A stretch of 64,000 nucleotides of DNA from Taibaiella sp. (GTDB taxonomy: Bacteria > Bacteroidota > Bacteroidia > Chitinophagales > Chitinophagaceae), in the NCBI GenBank assembly GCA_019638495.1, contig JAHBTQ010000002.1, positions 248,001 to 312,000 on the forward strand, in the 5' to 3' direction. This document shows, in pieces, positions 47,507-58,200 of this stretch (its first letter is position 1; every line of letters starts with the position of its first letter). The notes beneath the pieces are model-generated. The model worked only from the letters and a program-made list of their open reading frames with translations. It searched no databases and was not told where the DNA came from. Both the position numbers and the translations under genes were made by a program.

Positions 47507-49591
47507 ATTTACCATAGCCCATGTAAACCCGAACCGAATAACGAAATTCGGTGCTGCATAAACAGGAAGTATGGGTGATCCGTTGCGAATCGGTAATGGC
47601 ATGCCGGTATAGAGAATGGCGTTGCGTGCAAACGTTTGCTGCAGGTTGTCTGCAACTACAAATGCACGGAAACGTTTGATCCGGAAATTGAAGAAAGCAC
47701 GCAACTCGGGTACATTGGTTATTGTAACGGAGTCCTGGTAGTAGAATCGATTGAATAATGCGTTGTAGCCTGCCGGTGTGTATGGTGTGTTGTAGCGTGC
47801 TTCAATGCCAGTGGCTACTATCAGGGCATTCTTAAAGATGCCGTGCTCATAGCTCAATTGATGACGCCCCATTACAAGTGGCACATTCACCGGCGTATTA
47901 CCCGTTGTTACCTGGTACACCAATTCGTTGTCCAGGTAAAAGCTGCCCAACCTGAATACTTTTCGCAGCCATGCCTGTGGTAGCGTAAACGGAACAGTGT
48001 ATTGGGAGGGTTGACCATTATCGGTAAGGTATATGAAGTTGGCTATCGTGTACACGCGGGCTCCCGCATATAGCTTCACTTTGGGCAGTTCTATATTTCC
48101 ATGCACCTCGGTAATGCTCTCTTTGTCAAAGCTCCACGTTTTGTAGGCAAACATGTTTTTGTAGTTGGTAAGCGAGTAGGGTGCTGTTCCCAACTGCTGG
48201 CTGAAGCCGGCTTGTATTGCATTGCCGCCTTCGCCCAATTTCTTTTTGAGTGTTCCCGAAAGATTGAAGTTGCCGGCCCAGTCGCCCGATGTATAAAGGC
48301 GTGTAGCGGCGTTGAATTCCCAGCTACCTTTTGTCAATGCTTCTTTGCTTATCTGTCCTTCTATGTAGGTGCTGGCACGGCTATGGCGTTCATACCCCTT
48401 GTAAAAGAATGGGCTGTCAGGCATTGGGTAGCTGAGGGGCTTAAAGACAAATTGGTCATACCGCGCACCCGCACCCGCACTGAATTTTAGTTGTTGCCCT
48501 TCCTTGCCGAGAAATCCGTTGAAAAGTACCTTATTATCTGCCCACACCCATTCCTGCTGCATAAATACAGAATCGTTTCCCGCAGCATAGTATCCGCTAC
48601 CATTGTTTGCAAATGCATGGTCAAAGAGTGTAACGTATCGTACCGAGTCCGGTGCAAAGTCGGTGAAGGTATGTTTCTCTGTGCTTACGGTAGTGTTGTG
48701 CGTAATGCTGAAGCGCGGCGTAAGTGTGTAGCTATATGCAGCGGTGTCATCATCGTCAAAGGTTGTGTCAGTTTGTCCCCAGGTATAGGCGTGTTGCAGC
48801 ATGAGTGTGAAGTCTCTTTGCACATTGCTCATAGAAGACCTGGTGGTGCTGTAATTGCTTTCATAGGCGGTATTGATAGTTTTTCTGTCTATGAAGCGGT
48901 CGCTTGAGAGAAAGCTGTCACTGATGATACCACCACTTTCGTCGTGCTGTTGCTTATTGTACACCAAGCCTGCACGGAGGTTGTAGTGCTTGTTTAGGCT
49001 ACTATAGTTGGTAGAGAATGCGGCATTGTCATGATTGTTGCGTTGCAGTTTGAAGTAGCCGGGCGAGTTTAGCTTACGATACTGGATAGCGAAGTTCCAG
49101 TTTGGGCGCACGTTCTGCGTATGCATTATCTGCGCCAGGTTCTCCTGCCTGCCGGCAGACTGATAGCTAAAGAGAGAGTATGGACGGTCCGTGTTATAGT
49201 AATACAGGCTATCTACATTGAACCGAAATGGGTCGTATACATGGTAGCCGAGTGATGGACCCACACGATATTCCGGGGTGAACAGCAGGTTGTAAATGGG
49301 ACTACCCGGATTGCCCATGTCGCGCGCCCATGGTTGTATGAAGGGGCGACGATGGAACGTGTGTACCGTGGTGTCCGGGCTATAGATCCTGTCTGAATTG
49401 AGCTTAACGAACCGAACAGTTGCCTCCTGGTTTTTCCACCTGGTGTTGTTGGTCTTGTCCAGCGTGGTGTCTCTTGCCGGTTTATTGGAAAGATTGGAGA
49501 ACTGTGCTCTCGCCGGTGTGGCCGGTAATAACGCCACTACCGCACAGCAGCAGGTAACGAGTATATGGGAAAAGTGCTTTAAGTGTAGCAA
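47504..49591 (-). CDS. Porin_10-family putative porin
   Basis: 695 residues from a TTG at 49591 (no ATG is available before the signal peptide HILVTCCCAVVALLPATPARA). A long run of amphipathic strands and aromatic-rich turns (YNLLFTPEYRVGPSLGYHVY, NFAIQYRKLNSPGYFKL) and a terminal strand FVIRFGFTWAMVN mark a large outer-membrane barrel. The order matches the Bacteroidota putative porin family (PF14121). Function beyond channel formation is unknown. Confidence 0.85.
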   Translation of the reverse strand: MLHLKHFSHILVTCCCAVVALLPATPARAQFSNLSNKPARDTTLDKTNNTRWKNQEATVRFVKLNSDRIYSPDTTVHTFHRRPFIQPWARDMGNPGSPIYNLLFTPEYRVGPSLGYHVYDPFRFNVDSLYYYNTDRPYSLFSYQSAGRQENLAQIMHTQNVRPNWNFAIQYRKLNSPGYFKLQRNNHDNAAFSTNYSSLNKHYNLRAGLVYNKQQHDESGGIISDSFLSSDRFIDRKTINTAYESNYSTTRSSMSNVQRDFTLMLQHAYTWGQTDTTFDDDDTAAYSYTLTPRFSITHNTTVSTEKHTFTDFAPDSVRYVTLFDHAFANNGSGYYAAGNDSVFMQQEWVWADNKVLFNGFLGKEGQQLKFSAGAGARYDQFVFKPLSYPMPDSPFFYKGYERHSRASTYIEGQISKEALTKGSWEFNAATRLYTSGDWAGNFNLSGTLKKKLGEGGNAIQAGFSQQLGTAPYSLTNYKNMFAYKTWSFDKESITEVHGNIELPKVKLYAGARVYTIANFIYLTDNGQPSQYTVPFTLPQAWLRKVFRLGSFYLDNELVYQVTTGNTPVNVPLVMGRHQLSYEHGIFKNALIVATGIEARYNTPYTPAGYNALFNRFYYQDSVTITNVPELRAFFNFRIKRFRAFVVADNLQQTFARNAILYTGMPLPIRNGSPILPVYAAPNFVIRFGFTWAMVN

Positions 49592-49685
49592 TATGGTATT
49601 CTTACGGCCCGCGCAAAATTAACTACTGACGCCCGATTTATGCGGAATAAAGAATGTAATTTATCATTTTTGCAGGCTTTAGCCG

Positions 49686-50546
49686 ATGTCTCGTTTCCCA
49701 CATATTGTTATTGCCTGTCTTTTGTGCTGCATGGCCAATCGGTCTTTTGCGCAGCCACAACTGCCCAATTTGGCCGGGGCAAGCGAAAAGGGTATCGTAC
49801 TCCTGTCATGGGTGTGCCAGTATGATCATGTTAAGACAATTGCCGTAAAACGTTCGAGGGAGGCTGGTTACAATTACAAGATCATTGGGTACGTAAAGAA
49901 ACTGGATAGGGGCCAACAGGCATTTGCGGACGGGCACCCGGAGCCCGGGAAGAACTTCTATAAACTAAATATTGTTTTCGGATCAGGTCTTGAATGGAGC
50001 AGTAATTATTGCGAGGTGGATGTAGATACAGCGGTGCTCGAATCTCGATCGATTACGATGCCGTCAAACGATACACTCCAGAAATACCTTGATATTACCG
50101 GCGCACCTGTGCGGCCGCTGCATGGCTTTAGTCATGACAGTGCCCGCATGCCGACGGGCAACGTAGTCTCGGTCTCTTTTGATACTAAGGGTGTCGTGCC
50201 CCGTGAACTTGCGGGTGAAGTGGAAGCTGAAATTCGGCGCAGCCAGATAAGACTCATTTTGCCAAAGGAGGAGATGAGCGAACCAACTTTTATCCGTTCC
50301 AGGTTTGTGTCATTGCTTGGCGCAACTGGTCATGTAGAAGTGAAGCTGCCATCTGACTATAAAGGGCACAATTTTTCGCTGAAATTCTACAATGAGCGGG
50401 GCAGGGTGCGGGTTGATATTCCTGATCTGAAAGAACCTATCGTTATCATTGATAAACGTAACTTTCAGAAGAGAGGCACTTACCATTTTGTGCTGAAGCG
50501 TGATGGTGTGGAATTTGAATCGGGCTATGTGAATGTAGCTCCCTGA
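49686..50546 (+). CDS. Secreted protein, unknown function
   Basis: 286 residues. The signal peptide is HIVIACLLCCMANRSFAQ. A fibronectin-like beginning (KGIVLLSWVCQYDHVKTIAV) is followed by beta-rich sequence to VFESGYVNVAP-like strands at the end. It may contain FnIII-type folds but I do not assign a family. Divergent from the porin gene with 94 nt between. The stop is 3 nt from that of a convergent gene. Confidence 0.6.
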   Translation: MSRFPHIVIACLLCCMANRSFAQPQLPNLAGASEKGIVLLSWVCQYDHVKTIAVKRSREAGYNYKIIGYVKKLDRGQQAFADGHPEPGKNFYKLNIVFGSGLEWSSNYCEVDVDTAVLESRSITMPSNDTLQKYLDITGAPVRPLHGFSHDSARMPTGNVVSVSFDTKGVVPRELAGEVEAEIRRSQIRLILPKEEMSEPTFIRSRFVSLLGATGHVEVKLPSDYKGHNFSLKFYNERGRVRVDIPDLKEPIVIIDKRNFQKRGTYHFVLKRDGVEFESGYVNVAP

Positions 50547-50548
50547 TC

Positions 50549-51187
50549 TTAGTTGCCGTTCGGGTCGTCTGTCTCTTGTTCCTGTAGCATTTCTTTCCAC
50601 TCGGGGCCCAACTTTAATGATGAGCCCGTGTATAGGGTCATCATCTGCACCATGCGCTCCGCATCCCAGGAATAAACACCCGGCGCAAAATAGAAACGGC
50701 TACCATCCATCGTGTCGAAATATAAGTTGCCGTCGTGATGAAGGCTTTGGATGAGGTTTTCGTGCGTTTCAAATCCGAAGTAGTCGAAACTTTTTCCTTT
50801 AAGTGGATGATCTGTCTTTGTCCCCTTTCCCTCGTAATGGAGTTCACCAATGTGGCGCCAATTAAAACGCGAAACCTTCCGGGACAGAAGCGTTTTGCGA
50901 ACAATGGTAATGTGGTTTGAATCCAGTATCAACTGCTCGCTGAAGAATATGCGCGCAAGGAATCGGTGGGCAGCAAGAATGTAGAGTAGGGAAGCGCCCA
51001 CGGTGGCTACCCAGCTTACTATACCCTGCCTGAAAGGTACGGACTGTACCAGGAAGATGGTGGCCATAGCAGCGGTGAATACCAACTCGGCAATGTATAG
51101 TGCACGAATCCTTTTGTTCACGCGGTTGCCTAGCGTGATGAGTAGCGTCTTGTCGCCCCAGTGATATGTTATGTTACGCTTTGACAA
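50549..51187 (-). CDS. Two-helix membrane protein, unknown function
   Basis: 212 residues. Two transmembrane helices at ~32-52 and ~60-75 (LYIAELVFTAAMATIFLVQS, IVSWVATVGASLLYILAA), then a cytoplasmic or periplasmic beta domain with conserved-looking RFYFAPGVYSWDAERMVQM. The layout resembles the PH-like domain membrane proteins of Bacteroidota, but this is tentative. It overlaps lipB by 14 nt, so they are likely co-transcribed. Confidence 0.6.
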   Translation of the reverse strand: MSKRNITYHWGDKTLLITLGNRVNKRIRALYIAELVFTAAMATIFLVQSVPFRQGIVSWVATVGASLLYILAAHRFLARIFFSEQLILDSNHITIVRKTLLSRKVSRFNWRHIGELHYEGKGTKTDHPLKGKSFDYFGFETHENLIQSLHHDGNLYFDTMDGSRFYFAPGVYSWDAERMVQMMTLYTGSSLKLGPEWKEMLQEQETDDPNGN

Positions 51188-51902
51188 CTTCTTGAATTAT
51201 CTCTGCCTCAAACACTGCTTCGAAATGTTCTACCAGCAGATTTTTTACCTCAGCCTCATCCACTGCATAGCCAAGTTCTTTTGCAATAGAGGTGACGCTT
51301 TTATCAGTAATACCGCATGGCACTATGTAGTCGAAGTATTTAAGGTCCGTATTCACATTCAGCGCAAAGCCGTGCATAGTGACCCAGCGACTGCAACGCA
51401 CGCCCATGGCGCATATCTTCCTTGCTCGTCCTTTTACCTCAGGGTCTAGCCACACGCCGGTAGAGCCCTGCAGCCTGCCTGCCTCAATACCGTAATGCGC
51501 CACGGTTCTGATGATCACTTCTTCCAGGTTGCGCATGTATTTACCCAGGTCGGTCGCAAAATATTCCAGGTCAAGAATGGGGTAGCCAACTACCTGCCCC
51601 GGACCATGATAGGTAATATCGCCTCCACGGTTTGTCTTGTAAAAAGCAACATTCAATTCTTTTAGCCTGTTGTCATTGACCAGCAGGTTTTCCATGTGGC
51701 CGCTCTTGCCCAGCGTATAGACGTGGGGATGCGTACAAAAGAGCAGATGATGTTGTGTAGCTACGTTATAGGGTGCATTATTTCCTTGCGCACTATACCA
51801 TTCAGATTTGAGGTCCAGGTTAGCCTTTAGCAAGCGTTCCTGGTAATCCCATGCGGCATCATATGCAGTCTCTCCAAGATCTTCAAATAAGATGGTCTTC
51901 AT
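51174..51902 (-). CDS. lipB: Octanoyltransferase (lipoate biosynthesis)
   Basis: 242 residues from the ATG at 51902 (MKTILFED). RGGDITYHGPGQVVGYPIL is the conserved substrate block. ICAMGVRCSRWVTMHGFALN carries the active-site lysine region (ARKICAMG) and YIVPCGITDKSVTS contains the catalytic cysteine. LipB moves octanoyl groups from ACP to lipoyl domains of 2-oxoacid dehydrogenases. First gene of a two-gene minus operon. Confidence 0.95.
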   Translation of the reverse strand: MKTILFEDLGETAYDAAWDYQERLLKANLDLKSEWYSAQGNNAPYNVATQHHLLFCTHPHVYTLGKSGHMENLLVNDNRLKELNVAFYKTNRGGDITYHGPGQVVGYPILDLEYFATDLGKYMRNLEEVIIRTVAHYGIEAGRLQGSTGVWLDPEVKGRARKICAMGVRCSRWVTMHGFALNVNTDLKYFDYIVPCGITDKSVTSIAKELGYAVDEAEVKNLLVEHFEAVFEAEIIQEVVKA

Positions 51903-52206
51903 AAAACGGATATGCAATTTACGAATAATCGAGTAAGAAATGTTAAGCGAACATTATGAATTTTGAGCGGGTGTATCCCTGTAGGTGGTTCCTGGTTTGT
52001 CAATTAAAATAATGTAAAGGCATAATGTTTCGTCGCCTTTAACATATGTATTACGGCGATGCATGTATTACCTAAAGTTAAAAAGTCTATTTTTAAGGGG
52101 GTTTTATAGAATTATTTGTTAAAAAATGCGGTGTGATTGGGCTTCCAACACAGAGGAATCCTGTATGCATCAGACTATTTTGGTTTTCTAGAGTAAAATG
52201 TTCCGT
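51903..52206. other. Divergent A/T-rich promoter gap between lipB and giant adhesin
   Basis: No gene or RNA is recognised in these 304 bases. It is A/T-rich and probably carries promoters for both divergent genes, though no clear TAnnTTTG box stands out before the giant gene. Confidence 0.55.
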
Positions 52207-55200
52207 ATGAAAAGATTTTTAGCCGTTTTGTTTCTTACTGCAATTGGTGCGGTTTCTGCAATGAGCCAGACGATTAGCTCGACAAAATATCCTCTCACCA
52301 CGACTACCGGAGTTAGCCTTGAAAATATGTCTTCGGGTACCACATCATTGGTCGGGTCAGGTTCTGATGATGGTACATCTGGTGTTAAGACGATAGGATT
52401 CGATTTCTGGTATGTTGGCACCAGGTATACCCAATTTTCGGTTAACGCAAACGGCCTTGTTCGTTTGGGCGCTAGTGCTGCAACTAGTTCCTGGACAAAC
52501 AGTTTTACGGAAACCACTAACAATCCAAAGATCATGCCCTATTGGGATGATATAGCAACCGGGACAAACGGTGGAGTCCGCTACAAAGTTATTGGCTCTG
52601 CACCGAACCGGAAGCTTGTAATTGACTGGTATAATATGACGATACCGCGGTCGGTGGGTAGCACAGGTGCGGGTAATTTCCAATGCTGGCTTAATGAATC
52701 TACCGGTGTAATAGAATTTGTATATGGATCTGGGGTTGTGACTAATACTTCAAATAGTGGGGCCTCGATTGGTCTGGCTACAGGCACTACAGTGTATGCT
52801 TCAATAAATGCCAGTACCGACGCTGTTACTTATGGCACCGGTGCGTTGAATACAAATACAGTTGCCATATCAAGTGGTAAAAAATACGCATTCACACCTA
52901 TAATACCTGCTGCGCCTACTGCAGTGACTTTTGGCACGGTTACTAACACCTCAATGTTTGTTAACTGGACACCTGCCAGTCCAACAACTAATATCTACGG
53001 CTATGTCCTATACCGCTCTACAGATGGCGGCGCAACCTACACTTATGTAGGCTCATATACCGGAGCTTCTACCAGTACTGCGGGTAACCAAACCGGTTTG
53101 ACCACTGGAGTTACCTACACTTGGAAAGTAATGGCATATACCGAAGGTGGTCTTAGTAGCCCCGCGGTGGGCAGCCAGGTGGCGAGCTCAACAACATGCT
53201 CGGGAACACCAACCGCCGGCACTGTTACGGCCAGCACCACATCGGCTTGCGCAGACTTCACATCAAACCTCGGGCTTTCGGGTACTACTAGCGACGCTGG
53301 GATCCAATATCAATGGCAATCGTCACCAGATAACGCTACATGGAGTAACGTTACAGGCGCAACAAATAGTACCTATTCAGCTTCAGTTACAGCAACCGTA
53401 TATTACCGTGCCAATATTACATGTTCTGTTAGTAGTTTAAGTGCTGCCACCAGTGGCCAGCTCTTAGCGCGAAATTCGAACCCTGCAGCAATAACAGGTA
53501 CTGCAAGCATATGCCCCGGCGCCACGGCAACACTGTCCTGCGCTACTTCAGGTGGTACCTGGAGTAGTAGCAACACCGCGGTGGGCACTGTGAACTCAAG
53601 CACTGGTGTAGTTGGCGGCGTTTCTTCCGGAACAACTACGATCTCTTACATAATTACAGCAACCGGATGCTATGCTGTAACTACAGCAACGATAAATGCC
53701 GGTCCTTCCACTGTATCGATTACTCCATCTTCCTCAGCTACTATTTGCCAGGGTGAGACTGCCGGCTTCACTGCTTCGTCTACCGCCGGCACCGTTGTGT
53801 TGCTAGATCAGAACTGGAATAGTGGTATGACTGGCGCTATAGGTGGTACATGGACCATCACGAATACTTCCGGCGTATCAACCAGTTATTTCCAGTTGCG
53901 TACGTCTCCGGGATACAATTCAGTAGTGGCGGGAGACGGTTCTCAATATATTGAAGCAGCACCAGATGCTACGACCTCTACGACGAGTACGCTGTTTACC
54001 TCGCCAGCATTTTCATTGTCTGGGTATGCATCAGCAACACTTACCTTAAATCAATATTACCTTTCATATAGCGCCGATGCTACGGTGGCAATAGAATATT
54101 CTACCAACGGCGGTTCCACATGGTCCACACTTCAGAGTTTCCTGGGTACTACCACCGGTTCTACCACATGGACGACTTCCACACCCACAACTACTATTTC
54201 ACTTGCTTCCCTTGTAGGACAATCCAGCGTTATGCTCAGGTGGAACTACATCAGTACATGGGGTTTTTATTGGGCAGTTGATAATATTAAGGTCGTCGGT
54301 ACCCCCAATGTCAGCTACGCCTGGACTGGTGTTTCCGGAGCTACAGGCCTCTCTTGCAGCACCTGCGCAAATCCGACTATAGCGACGACGGTGACCGGTA
54401 CCAATATATATAGTGTCAGTGCTACTGCTTCTGGCTGCGCAAACGGAACAACGGTTACAGTAAACGTAAACCCCTCTCCAACGGCACTGGCAGGGACCTT
54501 GAGTGCTTGTGCGGGAGCGACCAGCGTCCTGATAAGTACACCTGGTGGCGGTGCCTGGAGTACAAGCTCGGGAACAGCGAGTGTCACCGGAGGTACTGTT
54601 ACTGCCGGAGGCTCGGCCGGCACAACCATTGTCAGCTATACAGTGGCCGGTTGTTCTGCTACTGCAGAATTTACGGTTAATGCAAACCCGGGGTCCACTT
54701 CGGGAACACTTACTGTGTGCAGCGGTCAGACAACAGCGCTCTCGAATCCCGGCGGTTTCGGTACGTGGACGAGCAGTAATACCGGAGTTGCAACCGTTGG
54801 GTCCAATTCCGGTGTTGTGACCGGCGTAGCGGCAGGCACTGCAGCTATTTCGTATGCTAATGGATGTGGGTCGCCGGTGGGAGTAGTTGTGACAGTTAGT
54901 CAGACTCCGGGAGCAATAACGGGCTCTACAATTGTTTGCGAAGGTTCTACGACTACGCTGGGGAATGCAAATGGCGGAGGAACATGGACCAGTAGCAGTA
55001 CATCAAATGCTACAGTCGGTGCATCTACAGGTGTTGTTACCGGTGTTTCGGCCGGCACAACTATAATATCTTATGACCTTGGCAACGGCTGCCCGGCTGC
55101 CACGCGGACTCAAACCGTGAATATTGCACCTCCTGCAATATCCATAAGTCCTTCAACGGCTACTACAATTTGTCTCACGGCAAACAGTGCATTCACAGCA

Positions 55201-58200
55201 TCAACGGTTCCGACGGTAGCTATTGTGGACCAGGATTGGAACTCCGGAATGACTGGCGCAACGGGCGGCACATGGACTATAACGAATACTGCCGGTACAT
55301 CTACCAGTTATTTCCAGATTCGTACGTCTCCGGGATATACAGGTTTCGTAACGGGTGACGGCTCGGCTTATATGGAGGCGGCTCCTGACGCTACAACCGG
55401 GCTCACCAGCACAATATTTACTTCACCTGTATTTTCATTGGCGGGTTATGCTTCGGCCTCTCTTACACTGAATCAATACTACCAGTCATACAGTGCAGAT
55501 GCAACGGTAGCCGTTGAATATTCTACAGATGGCGGCAGTACGTGGGCCACATTATCCAGTATTTTGGGCTCAAGCATTACTGCTTCTAGCTCCTGGACGG
55601 CGGCGTCGCCTACATCCACTATTTCACTTGCTGCTTTAGTCGGTCAGTCAAATGTAAGGTTGAGGTGGAACTATATCAGTACCTGGGGCTATTACTGGAT
55701 TATAGATAATATTAAGGTAGTTGCAACTTATGCTACACCGACATTTGCCTGGTCTGGTATCTCGGGTGCTACAGGGCTATCTTGTTCTGCATGTGCGGCA
55801 ACTACAATCACGCCGACAGCACTCGGAGACAACGTTTATAGTGTATCTGCTACTGCCAATGGTTGCTCTTCAACAAATGGTGTTACCGTCACAACCGAAG
55901 AGGCCGGCTTGGTTACAGTAACCGGCGGCGGCACAGCATGTGGCTCGGCTACCCTGGCAGCATCAGGCGGCTCCGGCGGTACTATATATTATCAGGGTAC
56001 TACATCAAATGGTACTTCCATCGCAACTCCGTCTTCTTCGGAGGTTGTGACATCTTCAGGTACCTACTACTTCCGTGCACGCACTGCTACCGCCATGTGT
56101 TGGGGAACGCAGGGTAGCGCAACGGTTACTATTAATACAGTGCCAACTGCGGCGCCAACAAACGATGGCCCTATTTGTAATGGTGGCACGGTGAACCTGG
56201 ATGCGCATGGCGCAAACGGTGCTTCCGTTTATAGCTGGAGTGGTCCGGGCTTGTCTGCATCTACCGGTGCTACGCCAACTGCTACGCCAACTGTTACCAC
56301 TGTGTATTCTGTGACTGTTTCTGATGGCAGTGGCAACCCCGGTTGCAGTCCATCGACAGTTTATACAACACAGGTTACGGTTAACAGTACGCCAACAGCT
56401 TCCCCTTCAAATAGCGGGCCGATCTGTAATGGTGGTACGGTGACACTTACTGCCAACCCTGCAGGAGGAGCAACAACTTTTACTTGGAGTGGACCGGGTT
56501 TATCGTCGACATCGGTGGCAAACCCTACTGCCACTCCTACCGCCACAACCACATATTCTCTCACAGTTGGCAATGGTACTTCGGCTTCAGGTTGTAACCC
56601 GTCTACTGTATACACTACAACGGTCACCGTTCGTCCAACACCAGGTGCCGCACCAACTAACGACGGCCACATATGCATAGGCGGAACTGTGAATCTTGCA
56701 GCTAATCCTGTGAACAGTGCAAGCGTATTCACCTGGAGCGGTGCATCACTCGGTGCCACTACCGGCGCTACGCCAACCGCCACACCTACATCTACTTCAG
56801 TTTATTCACTGACGGTGAGCGATGGAACAGGCCAGAGTGGCTGTAGCCCTTCTACTGTGTACACGACTTCGGTTACAGTAAATGCAGTGCCTACCGCAGC
56901 GCCTACCAATAGCGGTCCGATTTGTAATGGCGGAACGGTAACACTTACCGGCAATGGAGCAAATGGTGCGAGCGCTTACAACTGGAGCGGTTCAAATCTC
57001 GTGGCCACTACTGGTTCACCCACCACTGCTACGCCTGCATCTACTGCAGTCTATTCTTTAACTGTAACCGACGGTAGCGGTCACTCCGGCTGCAGTCCGT
57101 CAACAGTATATACAACATCTGTTACAGTAAATCCAACGCCTACTGCAGCGCCCACTAACAACGGACCAATGTGTAACGGTGGCACTGTAACACTGACGGC
57201 AAACCCATCAGGTGGCGCCTCTGTTTATAACTGGAGCGGTTCGAACTTGTCTTCTTCTACTTTGGCCAACCCAACTGCAACCCCTACAACCACAACCACA
57301 TATTCACTCACAGTTAGTGATGGTAGTGGATTCAGCGGTTGTAGCCCATCTACGGTATATACTACCCAGGTAACAGTTAGGCCAACACCATCAGCGGCAC
57401 CTACTAACAATGGACATGTCTGTCTTGGAGGCACTGTTACATTAGCTGCTAATCCTGCGAACGCTGCTAGCGTGTTTACATGGAGTGGCCCGGTATTATC
57501 GGCGACTACTGCGCAGAATCCGACAGCTGTCCCAACGACTACAAGTACTTATTCACTCGTAGTATCCGACGGTACAGGTCAGAGCGGATGTAGTCCTTCA
57601 ACAGTCTATACAACAAGTGTTACCGTAAATTCTGTTCCTACTGCGGCGCCTACCAACAGTGGCCCGATCTGTAACGGCGGTACAGTAACACTTACGGCAA
57701 ATGGTGCAAACGGCGCTGCTACGTATTCATGGAGCGGTCCGGGGCTTGTTGCGTCAACAGGTGCAGTTACGACAGCCACACCAACCGTTACGAGCGTCTA
57801 CTCACTAACTGTAACAGACGGAAGCGGTAAGCCGGGCTGCTCGCCGGCTACGGTTTATACTACTTCAGTTACGGTTAACAGTACGCCAATAGCCTCACCC
57901 TCAAATAATGGTCACATATGCGTGGGTGGTACAGTGAATCTTGCTGCTAATCCATCGGGTGGTGCAACTGTGTTTAACTGGAGCGGACCATCGCTTTCCT
58001 CATCTACTGTGGCCAACCCAACTGCAACGCCAACTGTTACCAGTGTATACTCACTTACAGTGAGCGATGGTAGTGGGTTGTCTGGCTGTAGTCCGTCCAC
58101 GGTGTACACCACATCAGTTACAGTAAACAATGCGCCAACGGCATCGCCATCAAACAACGGTTACATTTGTAATGGCGGTACTGTAGCGCTTACAGCTAAC

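Noticed and set aside
56361-58157. Recurring minus-strand frames in the giant gene
   Set aside because: They recur with the 249-bp period as mirror images of the coding repeats and have no independent signals.
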